A stretch of DNA of 64,000 bases from JAMZMI01 sp039970095 (GTDB taxonomy: Bacteria > Bacteroidota > Bacteroidia > Cytophagales > Cyclobacteriaceae), in NCBI GenBank assembly GCA_039970095.1, contig JBDVMP010000072.1, forward strand, positions 1-64,000, read 5' to 3'. Below are positions 1-8,422 of the stretch, piece by piece. How positions within the stretch are numbered: the first letter of the stretch is position 1; the number at the start of each line of letters is the position of its first letter. The notes below the pieces were generated by a model. That model searched no databases and was not told where the DNA came from. It was given only the letters and a program-made list of their open reading frames with translations. Position numbers and translations under genes: made by a program.

Positions 1-992
1 CTTAGTTTCATTTTAAAGGGTAAGAGCGAAATGAATACTGCCACCGGGCGTGCAATCAGAATAAGAAATACAGAAATCAACAAGCCTACCCCTATGAAAG
101 GAAGAATCTGAGTTGGGAAAACCAACAAACCCAGTGTAAGGAAAAGTACTATCTGCATCAGCCAGGCAAGCCCGTCAAACATTCTGAGGATCGTTTTTTT
201 ATGGATCAGATTCTGATTGCCCAGGTACACCGAACATATATAAATGGCCAGAAACCCATTGCCTCCCAGAGCGTTGGTGGCAGAGAAGGTGATAAACATC
301 AATGCAATAGCAAGTACGGGGTAGAGCCCTTCAAAGTCTAGCTTGATTCTGTTGATGATGATCTTACTCAACTTGCCAAAAAGAAATCCGGCTATTCCTC
401 CCAGGGCCATTTGGAACAGAAATAAAGGCAGAATTGACCATATGCTTTGGTCCGGTTGCTGCACCAGAGAAAGAAAAGCGATGGTCAGCACGTAAGCCAT
501 TGGGTCATTACTTCCGCTCTCCAGCTCCAAAGTAGGCCTGAGGTTCTTTTTCAAAGCAAGATTTTTACCTCTGAGAATGGAGAATACTGCGGCGGCATCA
601 GTAGAAGAGACGATGGCTCCAAGGAGCAGACTTTCATACAGACTAAAGTCGGTAATGAGATAAACAAAATAGCCCAAAACAAGGGCTGTGAGCAATACAC
701 CCATGGTGGAAAGGGCGATTCCTTCTTTTAAGACCGGCTTTACCGATTGCCAGCTTGTGTCCAACCCGCCGGAAAATAGGATGAAATTCAACGACACCAC
801 TCCAATGAACTGAGCAATCTGGGGATTGTCAAAATAGATGCCACCAATACCATCTGAGCCTGCAAGCATGCCTATGGTCAGGAATAGAAGCAGAGTAGGT
901 ATCCCAAAACGGTAGCTTGTTTTTCCGGCGATGATGCTGATCAGCAGCAGCACCGAACCAATAAGAATGATATTTTCGATAGTTATGTTCAT
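1..992 (-). CDS. NhaP2-type K+(Na+)/H+ antiporter, 3' part cut by window edge
   Basis: Reading back from an ATG at 992 the frame stays open to the window edge, giving about 330 residues of an integral membrane protein. It begins MNITIENIILIGSVLLL and carries the CPA1 hallmark IVSSTDAAAVF around residues 128-137, whose Thr-Asp pair lies in the ion-binding crossover of NhaP/NhaP2 exchangers. The family swaps K+ or Na+ for protons at the inner membrane. NhaP2/CvrA proteins normally add a cytosolic TrkA_C-like tail, which would lie outside the window. The gene is divergent from the small gene at 1083. Family assignment is firm; the cation cannot be told from sequence. Confidence 0.85.
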   Translation of the reverse strand, partial: MNITIENIILIGSVLLLISIIAGKTSYRFGIPTLLLFLTIGMLAGSDGIGGIYFDNPQIAQFIGVVSLNFILFSGGLDTSWQSVKPVLKEGIALSTMGVLLTALVLGYFVYLITDFSLYESLLLGAIVSSTDAAAVFSILRGKNLALKKNLRPTLELESGSNDPMAYVLTIAFLSLVQQPDQSIWSILPLFLFQMALGGIAGFLFGKLSKIIINRIKLDFEGLYPVLAIALMFITFSATNALGGNGFLAIYICSVYLGNQNLIHKKTILRMFDGLAWLMQIVLFLTLGLLVFPTQILPFIGVGLLISVFLILIARPVAVFISLLPFKMKL

Positions 993-1082
993 AGAAGTCG
1001 ATCAGTCACTAAACCGCAATATTAGTTATGATTGTTCATTGTAAGGAATAATGTAATTTGGCAACTTTATTATATTTGTCTG

Positions 1083-1448
1083 ATGCGCGTTTGGATAACC
1101 CGGTTCCTTTTTCTGTTAATCTCTGCCAATGTGGTGTATGGCACCCATGGAGATATTTATGCAGATCAAGTACAGGGACTGATCAAACCGAACAGTGAAA
1201 TTATATCCTACTCCCCAGGAATAAATACGGATCTGTTCATTGCGTCTCACAATAGTAAAGAATCCAACAGAGCAGACAGAGCCTTTTTCAGGTCATGCAT
1301 AGCCCTTTCAGAATGGGAAACTGTTGTCTTTCATCCGGTTGTGTTGGCAGGTCTTGCGAATGGCATGTCCAATGGCACGGATGAAACAGCCTATAGACGC
1401 AACTGCATAATGAGGGAAATGATATTTCCCCATCACCACTTCTCATAA
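1083..1448 (+). CDS. small hypothetical secreted protein
   Basis: I do not recognise this protein. From the ATG at 1083 it would be 121 residues, starting with a plausible signal sequence (MRVWITRFLFLLISANVVYG). A longer version from TTG 1032 is possible but would bury the signal peptide. The rest has no motif I can name. It sits alone between a divergent antiporter and a membrane-protein gene. A TATATTTG, resembling the Bacteroidetes -7 element, lies at 1071-1078 and would give an almost leaderless transcript. It could equally be a chance frame, since the body has no clear domain. Confidence 0.35.
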   Translation: MRVWITRFLFLLISANVVYGTHGDIYADQVQGLIKPNSEIISYSPGINTDLFIASHNSKESNRADRAFFRSCIALSEWETVVFHPVVLAGLANGMSNGTDETAYRRNCIMREMIFPHHHFS

Positions 1449-1601
1449 TACCAGTCATGCTACATCTGCCGGTATAATCATACCCTGGCATTACTTATTA
1501 GGCTTATTTCATGAGCCTAGCTCGGTTTTAACCATGGGTTAAATTTCGAATAATTCCATTCATTTATCAGAACCTTTTTGAAGGTTTCTTAAACAGAAAT
1601 C

Positions 1602-2150
1602 ATGACTGATCCACTGTTACAAATCTATCTCATGTCCTGCATGGTAGTCGCCATGTTCATTCTTGTTTTTTGGGGACAGTTTCGAAAGAGACTGAAACTT
1701 AGTTCGTATCAATCGCCAGATAAGCTGGTCAACTATAAGCGTATCAAGCGTGTCAGCGCCATATTCTGGATCATCTTCTCTCTTTTTGGAGTTATGGTCA
1801 TCATCTATAGTGCGGCTCCTGACCTGTATTTTTTGTTTGTACCTCTGGACGTATTTCATCATCCACTCATCAATAACATCGGTTTATTAATCACCAAACT
1901 GTCGATAGCATGGATTATCGTAGCGCAGATTCATATTGATAAGGAATTGTTCAAATACAGTCGCGACATAGGACGCCTCTCGACCATGGAACTGGTATCA
2001 TACTCTGAGGGTATGCTGCTTTCAGGCATGCTTGTATTGTTTCTGGGGATTTTCACCACCATAACCAATGTCGTAGGAGTGATTTTGACAGTACTTGGCG
2101 TGCTAAGTTTTATAAAAGGAAAGGTCTATAAGGCCTATTACGCCAGTTAA
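1602..2150 (+). CDS. hypothetical membrane protein (about five TM segments)
   Basis: The 182-residue product is strongly hydrophobic, with membrane segments near residues 8-26, 50-70, 92-110, 135-152 and 153-170, and a basic loop (FRKRLKL...YKRIKRV) between the first two. I see no catalytic motif. It lies 47 bp upstream of the DUF1538 gene on the same strand, so it may belong to the ion-transport operon that follows. Function is unknown. Confidence 0.65.
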   Translation: MTDPLLQIYLMSCMVVAMFILVFWGQFRKRLKLSSYQSPDKLVNYKRIKRVSAIFWIIFSLFGVMVIIYSAAPDLYFLFVPLDVFHHPLINNIGLLITKLSIAWIIVAQIHIDKELFKYSRDIGRLSTMELVSYSEGMLLSGMLVLFLGIFTTITNVVGVILTVLGVLSFIKGKVYKAYYAS

Positions 2151-2197
2151 TACCACTTCAGATTAAAACTCTTACATCATCTATAACCAATCACTAA

Positions 2198-4264
2198 ATG
2201 AACAAACAAATAAAAATTTCACCCGGAGATGCCATGCGAATGGTCTACCGGTATGCCAAATCCAGGATCGTTGAACAAGCTAAATCCATCGCTTTTATAA
2301 TCATATATCTGATTCTTTTTCAGATTGTTATCCTGGGTGTACCGCTGGAAAATGCCCTTGGCACAGCAGGTGGACTTGCATTGGTCATTTTTGGGTTGGC
2401 CTTCTTTCTGGAAGGGCTTGTTTTAGGGCTCATGCCCATTGGCGAACGCGTAGGAGTTAAGCTTCCGCTGAAAGTAGGCATTGTCGTTATATCAGCTTTT
2501 GGTTTTATACTCGGATTTGGAGCCACTTTTGCTGAGCCTGCCATAAGCGCATTGCGTATGGCCGGGTCGACCATTACCGCATGGGATAGCCCATTGCTCT
2601 TTATGCTGCTGGAGCATCACAGTGAGTTGCTCGTTATCTCGGTTGGACTAGGTGTTGGTTTTGCTGTAGCACTTGGCATGTGTCGCTTCTATTTTGGCTG
2701 GTCCATCAAGCCTTTCATTTACATCATTGTCCCTTTGCTGCTAGGCATGTCGCTATATGCCTCCAGCGATCCGAACCTAAGTAAAATCATCGGGCTCGCA
2801 TGGGATTGCGGGGCGGTGACTACCGGAGCAGTAACCGTTCCGCTGGTTTTAGCGCTAGGAATTGGGGTTTCCAGAGCATCTAATAAAGGAGGCAGCTCAG
2901 GCGGTGGGTTTGGCATCATTCTGTTGGCGTCAGCATTTCCCATTTTGGCCGTGCTCAGTCTGGGTATGTATCTCAATGCGAGTGCACCAAAGCCTACAAC
3001 AGAAACTTACTTCTTTTCACCAGAGGGTAAGTCTGTTGCTGATAAGGTGTTTTTGGATGATAATGAGCTCGAGTGGCACTTGTTTACACATGGCACAGAA
3101 GCGGGGCGTATTGCACATTTTGGAGACAGGTCAGCTTATGAACAGGCGTTGCTTTCTCTGGAAAGTGATCCGGTAATGCGACAGAAATATCTGGGTGATA
3201 TGACATTTGCTTCATGGATAATCGAACACGCTTCAGAAGAGGAGCGTCATTTGCTGGTGGAAGCCAGCCTTGAAGATGTAGGCGTGCCGCAGCTAACGAA
3301 GGTGAGCCAAACCCTTAAAGAGGAAAGTGTGGCTGGAATGCGGGCAGTAATCCCACTGACATTGCTGCTTTTGCTGGTACTACTTCTATTTCTGAAAGAA
3401 AGGTTGCGTTACAATGATGAAGTAGCACTTGGAATAGCGTTTACTTTGATCGGAATGATTCTGTTGACCTCCGGCATCCGGTTGGGGCTTGGATCCCTCG
3501 GTACTGAGGTGGGTAAACATATCCCTAAGGCATTTGCCAGTGAAGAAAAGTTCATTGGCCGTGTGGTCATCCATGATTTTGATTCGACACACCTATACAA
3601 AGCCGTAGCTGTAAACGGCGAGCAAAAGACCTTTTTTAACATATTCAACCATGTGTACGATCACGATGAAATGCGTGCGATACCTTATCACCCTCGTCTT
3701 CATGATGTGAAAGAGCGCAGATATACGCATATGCTCACAGAGCAACCGCTCTTCAGCAAGCGGTATGTCTTTGTTGGCTTTGCTCTGATTATCGTATTTG
3801 CCTTTGGAATGGGCTATGGTGCCACGCTGGCTGAACCGGCACTAAATGCCCTGGGCATGACCGTAGAAAGTATCACGGTGGGTGCCCTGAAGCGTAACAA
3901 AATAGTACAAATAGTCTCCGTAGGAGTGGGGCTAGGGATATGTTTAGGATTAAGTCGCATACTCTTCGATTTGCCACTTATCTGGTTGATCATTCCAGCC
4001 TACACCTTACTGATCATCCTTACGATCTTCAGCGAAGAAGAATTTACAGCCATCGCTTGGGATAGTGGCGGGGTGACCACAGGGCCCGTGACCGTGCCAT
4101 TGGTGCTGGCAATGGGTTTGGGTATAGGAGGTGAACTCCACATATCAGATGGCTTTGGCATTCTGGCCATGGCTTCTACCTTCCCGATCATTACGGTGCT
4201 ATCCTACGGACTCTTTGCCAAATACAGACAATCTCAAACATTAAATGAAAACTCAGATGACTGA
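2198..4264 (+). CDS. DUF1538 family membrane protein, tandem (UmpA/UmpB-like) cation transporter candidate
   Basis: The 688-residue protein contains two DUF1538 units, about residues 1-260 and 510-680, joined by a soluble segment and an extra membrane region. Each unit has the same signatures: FGATLAEPALNALG-like (FGATFAEPAISAL in the first) and AWDSGGVTTGPVTVPLVLA-like (AWDCGAVTTGAVTVPLVLA in the first). To my knowledge, two-gene DUF1538 proteins (UmpA/UmpB) of Halomonas have been reported as Na+(Li+,K+)/H+ antiporters; here both halves are fused. The stop overlaps the start of the PII-like gene by 20 nt, which implies translational coupling. The nearby CaCA exchanger and V-ATPase fit a role in sodium or pH homeostasis. 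Transport activity is inferred. Confidence 0.85.
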   Translation: MNKQIKISPGDAMRMVYRYAKSRIVEQAKSIAFIIIYLILFQIVILGVPLENALGTAGGLALVIFGLAFFLEGLVLGLMPIGERVGVKLPLKVGIVVISAFGFILGFGATFAEPAISALRMAGSTITAWDSPLLFMLLEHHSELLVISVGLGVGFAVALGMCRFYFGWSIKPFIYIIVPLLLGMSLYASSDPNLSKIIGLAWDCGAVTTGAVTVPLVLALGIGVSRASNKGGSSGGGFGIILLASAFPILAVLSLGMYLNASAPKPTTETYFFSPEGKSVADKVFLDDNELEWHLFTHGTEAGRIAHFGDRSAYEQALLSLESDPVMRQKYLGDMTFASWIIEHASEEERHLLVEASLEDVGVPQLTKVSQTLKEESVAGMRAVIPLTLLLLLVLLLFLKERLRYNDEVALGIAFTLIGMILLTSGIRLGLGSLGTEVGKHIPKAFASEEKFIGRVVIHDFDSTHLYKAVAVNGEQKTFFNIFNHVYDHDEMRAIPYHPRLHDVKERRYTHMLTEQPLFSKRYVFVGFALIIVFAFGMGYGATLAEPALNALGMTVESITVGALKRNKIVQIVSVGVGLGICLGLSRILFDLPLIWLIIPAYTLLIILTIFSEEEFTAIAWDSGGVTTGPVTVPLVLAMGLGIGGELHISDGFGILAMASTFPIITVLSYGLFAKYRQSQTLNENSDD

Positions 4265-5402
4265 TCCAACCATAAAAGAAAGTCAACCGCTAGCCGAAAA
4301 TACGGCCTATAAAGCGCATGAGGTGAGCCACATCACCTGTATCATCAATCAGGACTTTAGTAAAAAGGTCTTGAACCACCTGTGTAACATGGGGTTGGAG
4401 GCATATATGGAAACCGGTAGAGCACTTAGAGAGTTTATCAAACCAAAAGGGTTAGGGGTAACCAGTGGAGCAAAACTGCGAAGTAATCAGAGTAGTATCA
4501 TCCGCGTCAATGTTCCGAAAAAATTAGCCGAAAATGTAATAGAATCGATCATGGCGGAAGTGGATCTTTCTCTCCCGGGAAGAGGGAGTATTTTCTGTCA
4601 GGATATAGTTGAATACAGTCCCTTAGAGCCGTCATTTAGTGAAGTACATCAGTATTCATTTACCAAAAAGGCGGATCATGTTCACTTCTTGACAGACTTA
4701 TCCTATGTGACCTGTGTTTTGTCTGGGCATGAATCGGGAGAAAGACTGGCCAAAGCAGCATTGGATTTAGGCGTCTGTGTGCCATTGATAACCTATGGGG
4801 CAGGTAATGATATCCGTGATCAGCTGGGTTTGATTCGGATCACTATTTCACCTGATAAGGAGCTGGTGCATTTGATCATTCCACAGCAAGATTCGGAAAG
4901 TATTATCAAACTGCTTGTAGAGGAATCGCAACTAAACCGTCCGGGCAGAGGGTATCTGTACCAAACTCCTGTATCTATTGGGTTTCTGGATACCCGATTG
5001 AAGGTAGGAAAACAAGGTCATGCAGCCTCCATCGACCAGATCATTGCAGCTATTGATACGCTCAAGCAAAGTACAGATTGGAGAAAGCGCCTGGATGCAG
5101 AGGTACCTCATGGTTCAGATAAGACCTTTCTGCCAATGGATAATTGCAAGATATCCATTGTCTCGCGGGAAGATTCCGTGGAAGAGCTAAGAAAAGCCTG
5201 GGTAAATGCAGGGGCTATTGGGGCGGTTACCTCACAAATCTTCAGAATGAACCCCGATGATAGAGGAGAAATGCTCTCAGGTTTTGTAACCAGTGAGATG
5301 AGCGTTCCCGGCAATATAAAAGGGGAGGTCATCCGTAATTTGCTCGACGTATGTGAGCGGTTGCAAACCCATGAAAACCGTATTCAAGTGACTGTTGGAT
5401 AG
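4245..5402 (+). CDS. tandem PII-like regulatory protein partner of DUF1538 transporter
   Basis: The 385-residue soluble protein has two PII-like (GlnB-fold) repeats, about residues 25-125 and 150-250, plus a C-terminal third segment. Both repeats end in LPGRGSIFCQDI- or RPGRGYLYQTPV-type strands, the GRG element typical of PII-like proteins. PII-like proteins bind nucleotides or other small molecules and gate transporters or enzymes. The start overlaps the end of the DUF1538 gene (ATG 4245, or in-frame ATG 4257), so the two products are probably made together and may interact at the membrane. The ligand is unknown, and I see no classical uridylylation T-loop Tyr. Confidence 0.8.
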   Translation: MKTQMTDPTIKESQPLAENTAYKAHEVSHITCIINQDFSKKVLNHLCNMGLEAYMETGRALREFIKPKGLGVTSGAKLRSNQSSIIRVNVPKKLAENVIESIMAEVDLSLPGRGSIFCQDIVEYSPLEPSFSEVHQYSFTKKADHVHFLTDLSYVTCVLSGHESGERLAKAALDLGVCVPLITYGAGNDIRDQLGLIRITISPDKELVHLIIPQQDSESIIKLLVEESQLNRPGRGYLYQTPVSIGFLDTRLKVGKQGHAASIDQIIAAIDTLKQSTDWRKRLDAEVPHGSDKTFLPMDNCKISIVSREDSVEELRKAWVNAGAIGAVTSQIFRMNPDDRGEMLSGFVTSEMSVPGNIKGEVIRNLLDVCERLQTHENRIQVTVG

Positions 5403-5470
5403 CGAGGTGAAATCTACATATCTGAAACCTTCTGTAATCCATTTTAAATAAAACTTCTAAGTTCTAAATA

Positions 5471-6454
5471 ATGATTGTTACCTATATTTTGTTTGTTGTG
5501 GGATTTGTTTTGCTCATCAAAGGGGCAGACATTCTTGTAGAGGGAGCATCTTCCATAGCCAAAAGATATGCCATTTCTGAACTGGTTATTGGGCTTACCA
5601 TAGTGTCTTTCGGTACCAGCATGCCAGAACTGATCGTGAATGTTCTTTCCAGTATTCAGGGTAGTTCTGAGCTGGCTATAGGCAATATTTTTGGCAGCAA
5701 TGTTTCTAACATTCTCTTGATACTGGGAATTTCCGCTATGGTGAGACCACTACCCATTCAGCGAAGTATATATTTCACTGAGATACCAATCTCTATTCTT
5801 GCTATTTGTCTGGTTGGGTTTTTAGCCAACGCCAACTTGTTTATGCCAACCCATGAACTGTCCATCAGCAGGTATGACGGTATGATCTTGATACTGTTTT
5901 TCGGGCTCTTTATGACTTATATTTTTGTCATGTCCAAAGAAAACAATGGCAATGATGCTCAATTTGATGAATTGGAAGACATTAAAATCATGCCAGCAGT
6001 CAAATCCTTGCTCTACGTATGTGGAGGAGCGATAGCGCTATTCTTAGGCGGTAAGTGGATCGTAGATGGAGCCGTGAGTATGGCTGTCAGTCTGGGGTTG
6101 AGTGAGGCTTTTATCGGCTTGACCATAGTCGCGGTGGGTACGTCCTTACCCGAACTGGTCACATCAGTGGTGGCTGCCAGAAAGAATAAGGCAGATATGG
6201 CAATTGGCAATGTAATCGGGTCCAATATTTTTAACCTCTTCTGGATACTGGGACTCAGTGCAACAATCAAATCACTTCCCTTTAATGTCATTAGCAATGA
6301 AGACATCCTGATGCTTATTTTCTCTAGTATCCTGCTGATTCTTGCCGTAATCAACGGTAAAAAACCTATGGTGAGCCGCCTTGAAGGGTTCGCATTTGTG
6401 GTGTTTTATTTTTTATATCTGGCTTACTTAGTTGCCAGAGAAGAGTACTTCTGA
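5471..6454 (+). CDS. calcium/sodium antiporter, CaCA family (YrbG-like)
   Basis: The 327-residue product shows the two alpha-repeats of the CaCA superfamily: GTSMPELIVNV followed by AIGNIFGSNVSNILLILG (about residues 55-90), and GTSLPELVTSVVAA followed by AIGNVIGSNIFNLFWILG (about residues 220-258). The Glu of each GTS-PE motif coordinates the cation in this family. Length and ten predicted membrane helices match bacterial YrbG/NCX_Mj exchangers. It lies 68 bp after the PII-like gene on the same strand and may share its transcript. Ca2+ export driven by Na+ entry is the usual role. Confidence 0.92.
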   Translation: MIVTYILFVVGFVLLIKGADILVEGASSIAKRYAISELVIGLTIVSFGTSMPELIVNVLSSIQGSSELAIGNIFGSNVSNILLILGISAMVRPLPIQRSIYFTEIPISILAICLVGFLANANLFMPTHELSISRYDGMILILFFGLFMTYIFVMSKENNGNDAQFDELEDIKIMPAVKSLLYVCGGAIALFLGGKWIVDGAVSMAVSLGLSEAFIGLTIVAVGTSLPELVTSVVAARKNKADMAIGNVIGSNIFNLFWILGLSATIKSLPFNVISNEDILMLIFSSILLILAVINGKKPMVSRLEGFAFVVFYFLYLAYLVAREEYF

Positions 6455-6675
6455 TTAATTCAATCTTGGAATTCCAAAGGCCATGCGAAACCGCACACCA
6501 ATCGATCACAGCACAGTGAACAATAAATGTTACGTTACCCTTGCGGGATCAGAGATACCCAGATTAGGTAAAGCGACTATCAGGAGAGGGAGTGATGGAG
6601 ATGTATAATATTGTGCGATAAGACAGGCCATACCATCCGTTTTTTTATATTGAATATGAAACACAGGCAGGCACT

Positions 6676-7248
6676 TTGGAAAACGTAATTTCATTCTTCA
6701 ATAACATTATCCCGCTATCTGAGCGGACGGTAAGTTTAATAAGCGAATTTTTTGTTTTTGACGAACTAAAAAAAGGCGAATACTTTATAAAAAAGGGGCA
6801 ATTTGCAAAGGAAATTGCTTTCCTGGAGTCAGGAATTGTGAGGGCTTATTATATAAATAACGAAGGAAAAGAGTACAATAAAACACTGTTTTCTGCACCT
6901 TCGATCATTGGCTCTTATGCTTCTCTCATCAGCAAACAAAAAAACACGGTGGCTCAACAGGCACTCACGGATTGCAAGATTTGGAGAGTCCCATTTCACA
7001 AAATAGAAAGCCTGTCAGAAGGGAATTTTGAGATTGAAAGGCTTAGGAGAATTATTGCCGAAAACTATTTTCTGATCAACGAGAAAAAGGAAATAGAAAT
7101 GGCACTACTTGATGCCGAAAAACGCTATTTGATTTTACAAAAAGAATACCCGGGCATTGAACTGAAAATACCGCAGTACCATATAGCCGCATATCTGGGC
7201 ATTAGTCCGACTCAACTAAGCAGAATAAGAAAGAATTTAGCCCAATAA
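6676..7248 (+). CDS. Crp/Fnr family transcriptional regulator
   Basis: The 190-residue protein has an N-terminal cyclic-nucleotide-binding-like beta-barrel (about residues 10-120, with LKKGEYFIKKGQFAKEIAFLESGIVRAYY). A C-terminal winged helix ends in the recognition region AAYLGISPTQLSRIRKNL (about residues 170-188). This architecture is common in Bacteroidetes Crp/Fnr proteins that lack the true cAMP-binding residues. The start appears to be TTG 6676, because the upstream ATG at 6656 is out of frame. It may control the membrane/START pair just downstream. The inducer is unknown. Confidence 0.85.
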   Translation: MENVISFFNNIIPLSERTVSLISEFFVFDELKKGEYFIKKGQFAKEIAFLESGIVRAYYINNEGKEYNKTLFSAPSIIGSYASLISKQKNTVAQQALTDCKIWRVPFHKIESLSEGNFEIERLRRIIAENYFLINEKKEIEMALLDAEKRYLILQKEYPGIELKIPQYHIAAYLGISPTQLSRIRKNLAQ

Positions 7249-7277
7249 TGCATATTTCTTTACATATGTAAATGCAT
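7249..7277. promoter_or_regulatory. nested palindrome, candidate operator
   Basis: A perfect 14-bp palindrome TTTACATATGTAAA lies at 7259-7272, nested between two ATGCAT copies (7249-7254 and 7272-7277). It sits directly between the Crp/Fnr gene and the membrane-protein gene. Dyad symmetry of this size suits a dimeric Crp/Fnr-type regulator, but this is positional inference only. Confidence 0.35.
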
Positions 7278-7341
7278 CTGGAGATTCAATGCTCCTTCTT
7301 TGTATCTGAACTCATAACTTATCACCATTAAACAGAATGTG

Positions 7342-7752
7342 ATGGATAGCAAAGAAATCTACTTTTTCAGAGTCTTATTTATCGTTTCCGCCATTTGGAA
7401 TTTAGTGGGTGCTATTTTTGGGTATTTCAACACGGCTTACACCTTCAATGGTTTTTTTAACAGAGAGCTAACCGACCCCCTTTATTACGCCATCTATCAG
7501 GGTGCCTGGGGCACCACCCTTGTATATTTTATCGGTTATTCCATTGTTGCCTACAATCCTTTGAAACACACTGGAATTGTCATTGTTGGTGGTATTGGTA
7601 AAATCGGATTTGCTATAACATTGCTCAAATTCTATATGGCCGATATTGCCGGACCCATTGTTTTTATTGTAATCGTCGGTGACCTCATTTTTGGCGCACT
7701 GTTCCTATATTATTTCATAAGGCTGTTCAAAACCAAACAGCCCATCGTTTAG
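7342..7752 (+). CDS. small four-TM hypothetical membrane protein
   Basis: From ATG 7342 (a GTG just upstream at 7339 is also possible) the product is 136 residues with four membrane helices, near residues 8-26, 50-68, 76-95 and 100-122. It has a short Asn/Phe-rich external loop (AYTFNGFFN). I see no enzymatic motif. It is followed after 19 bp by the START-domain gene, so the two probably form an operon downstream of the Crp/Fnr regulator. Function is not known. Confidence 0.7.
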   Translation: MDSKEIYFFRVLFIVSAIWNLVGAIFGYFNTAYTFNGFFNRELTDPLYYAIYQGAWGTTLVYFIGYSIVAYNPLKHTGIVIVGGIGKIGFAITLLKFYMADIAGPIVFIVIVGDLIFGALFLYYFIRLFKTKQPIV

Positions 7753-7771
7753 GTGTGGCACTGTAAGAGTC

Positions 7772-8383
7772 ATGAAACAAACAGCGCTATTCTTACTTAC
7801 CTGCATCCTTGTGAGCTTGTATTTTCCATCATTTTCTCAAAAATCATGGGAAATAGAAAAGCGTCAGGACGGAGTTGTTGTTTACACCAAAGATGAAAAT
7901 AACTCGGCATTCAAATCATTTAAAGGAGTTGTCACGGTGGAAGCATCGTCTGATGAAATAGTGAAAATCCTGAGAGATGCAGACAAATATGTGGAGTGGT
8001 ACGGCTATACGCAGACTTCTAAACTTTTGAAACAAGAAGCCGAGACTCAGTACACTTATGTTGAAACGATTTTTCCATGGCCGTATAGCAATAGAGACAT
8101 GGTTTACAGGATGTCAATCGACAGGCTCAATTCAGGAATTGTAGAAATAACCTTAACTGGAGTTCCAAATTACCTTCCAGAGAAGCAGGGTGTAGTGAGA
8201 ATGAAAAAAGCAAAAGGGTACATTGCATTACGAACTTTGGGTTCAAATACAGAAATAACCTATGTATTTCACTCTGAGCCTGGCAATGTCCCGGCCTGGT
8301 TGGCAAACAATTCGATTGCCGAACTGCCATATAAGACATTGCTTGGCTTAAGACGTCTTCTCTCTCGTTTGGATTCCGAATGA
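7772..8383 (+). CDS. exported START/SRPBCC domain lipid-binding protein
   Basis: The 203-residue protein opens with a clear signal peptide (MKQTALFLLTCILVSLYFPSFS). A START-type fold follows: WEIEKRQDGVVVYTK, then the conserved WPYSNRDMVYR segment (about residues 101-111) seen in StAR-related proteins. Such domains form a deep hydrophobic pocket for lipids or other apolar ligands. It is predicted to act in the periplasm, and the ligand is unknown. It is the last gene of the plus-strand run before the convergent permease gene. Confidence 0.8.
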   Translation: MKQTALFLLTCILVSLYFPSFSQKSWEIEKRQDGVVVYTKDENNSAFKSFKGVVTVEASSDEIVKILRDADKYVEWYGYTQTSKLLKQEAETQYTYVETIFPWPYSNRDMVYRMSIDRLNSGIVEITLTGVPNYLPEKQGVVRMKKAKGYIALRTLGSNTEITYVFHSEPGNVPAWLANNSIAELPYKTLLGLRRLLSRLDSE

Positions 8384-8422
8384 CGAACAGCTGAGCAGCC
8401 TGAGACCTTCAAGCCTGACCAG

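Noticed and set aside
447..731. Plus-strand open frame of 94 codons
   Set aside because: It lies wholly antisense to the NhaP2-type antiporter, has no domain and no start signal; it is a shadow frame.
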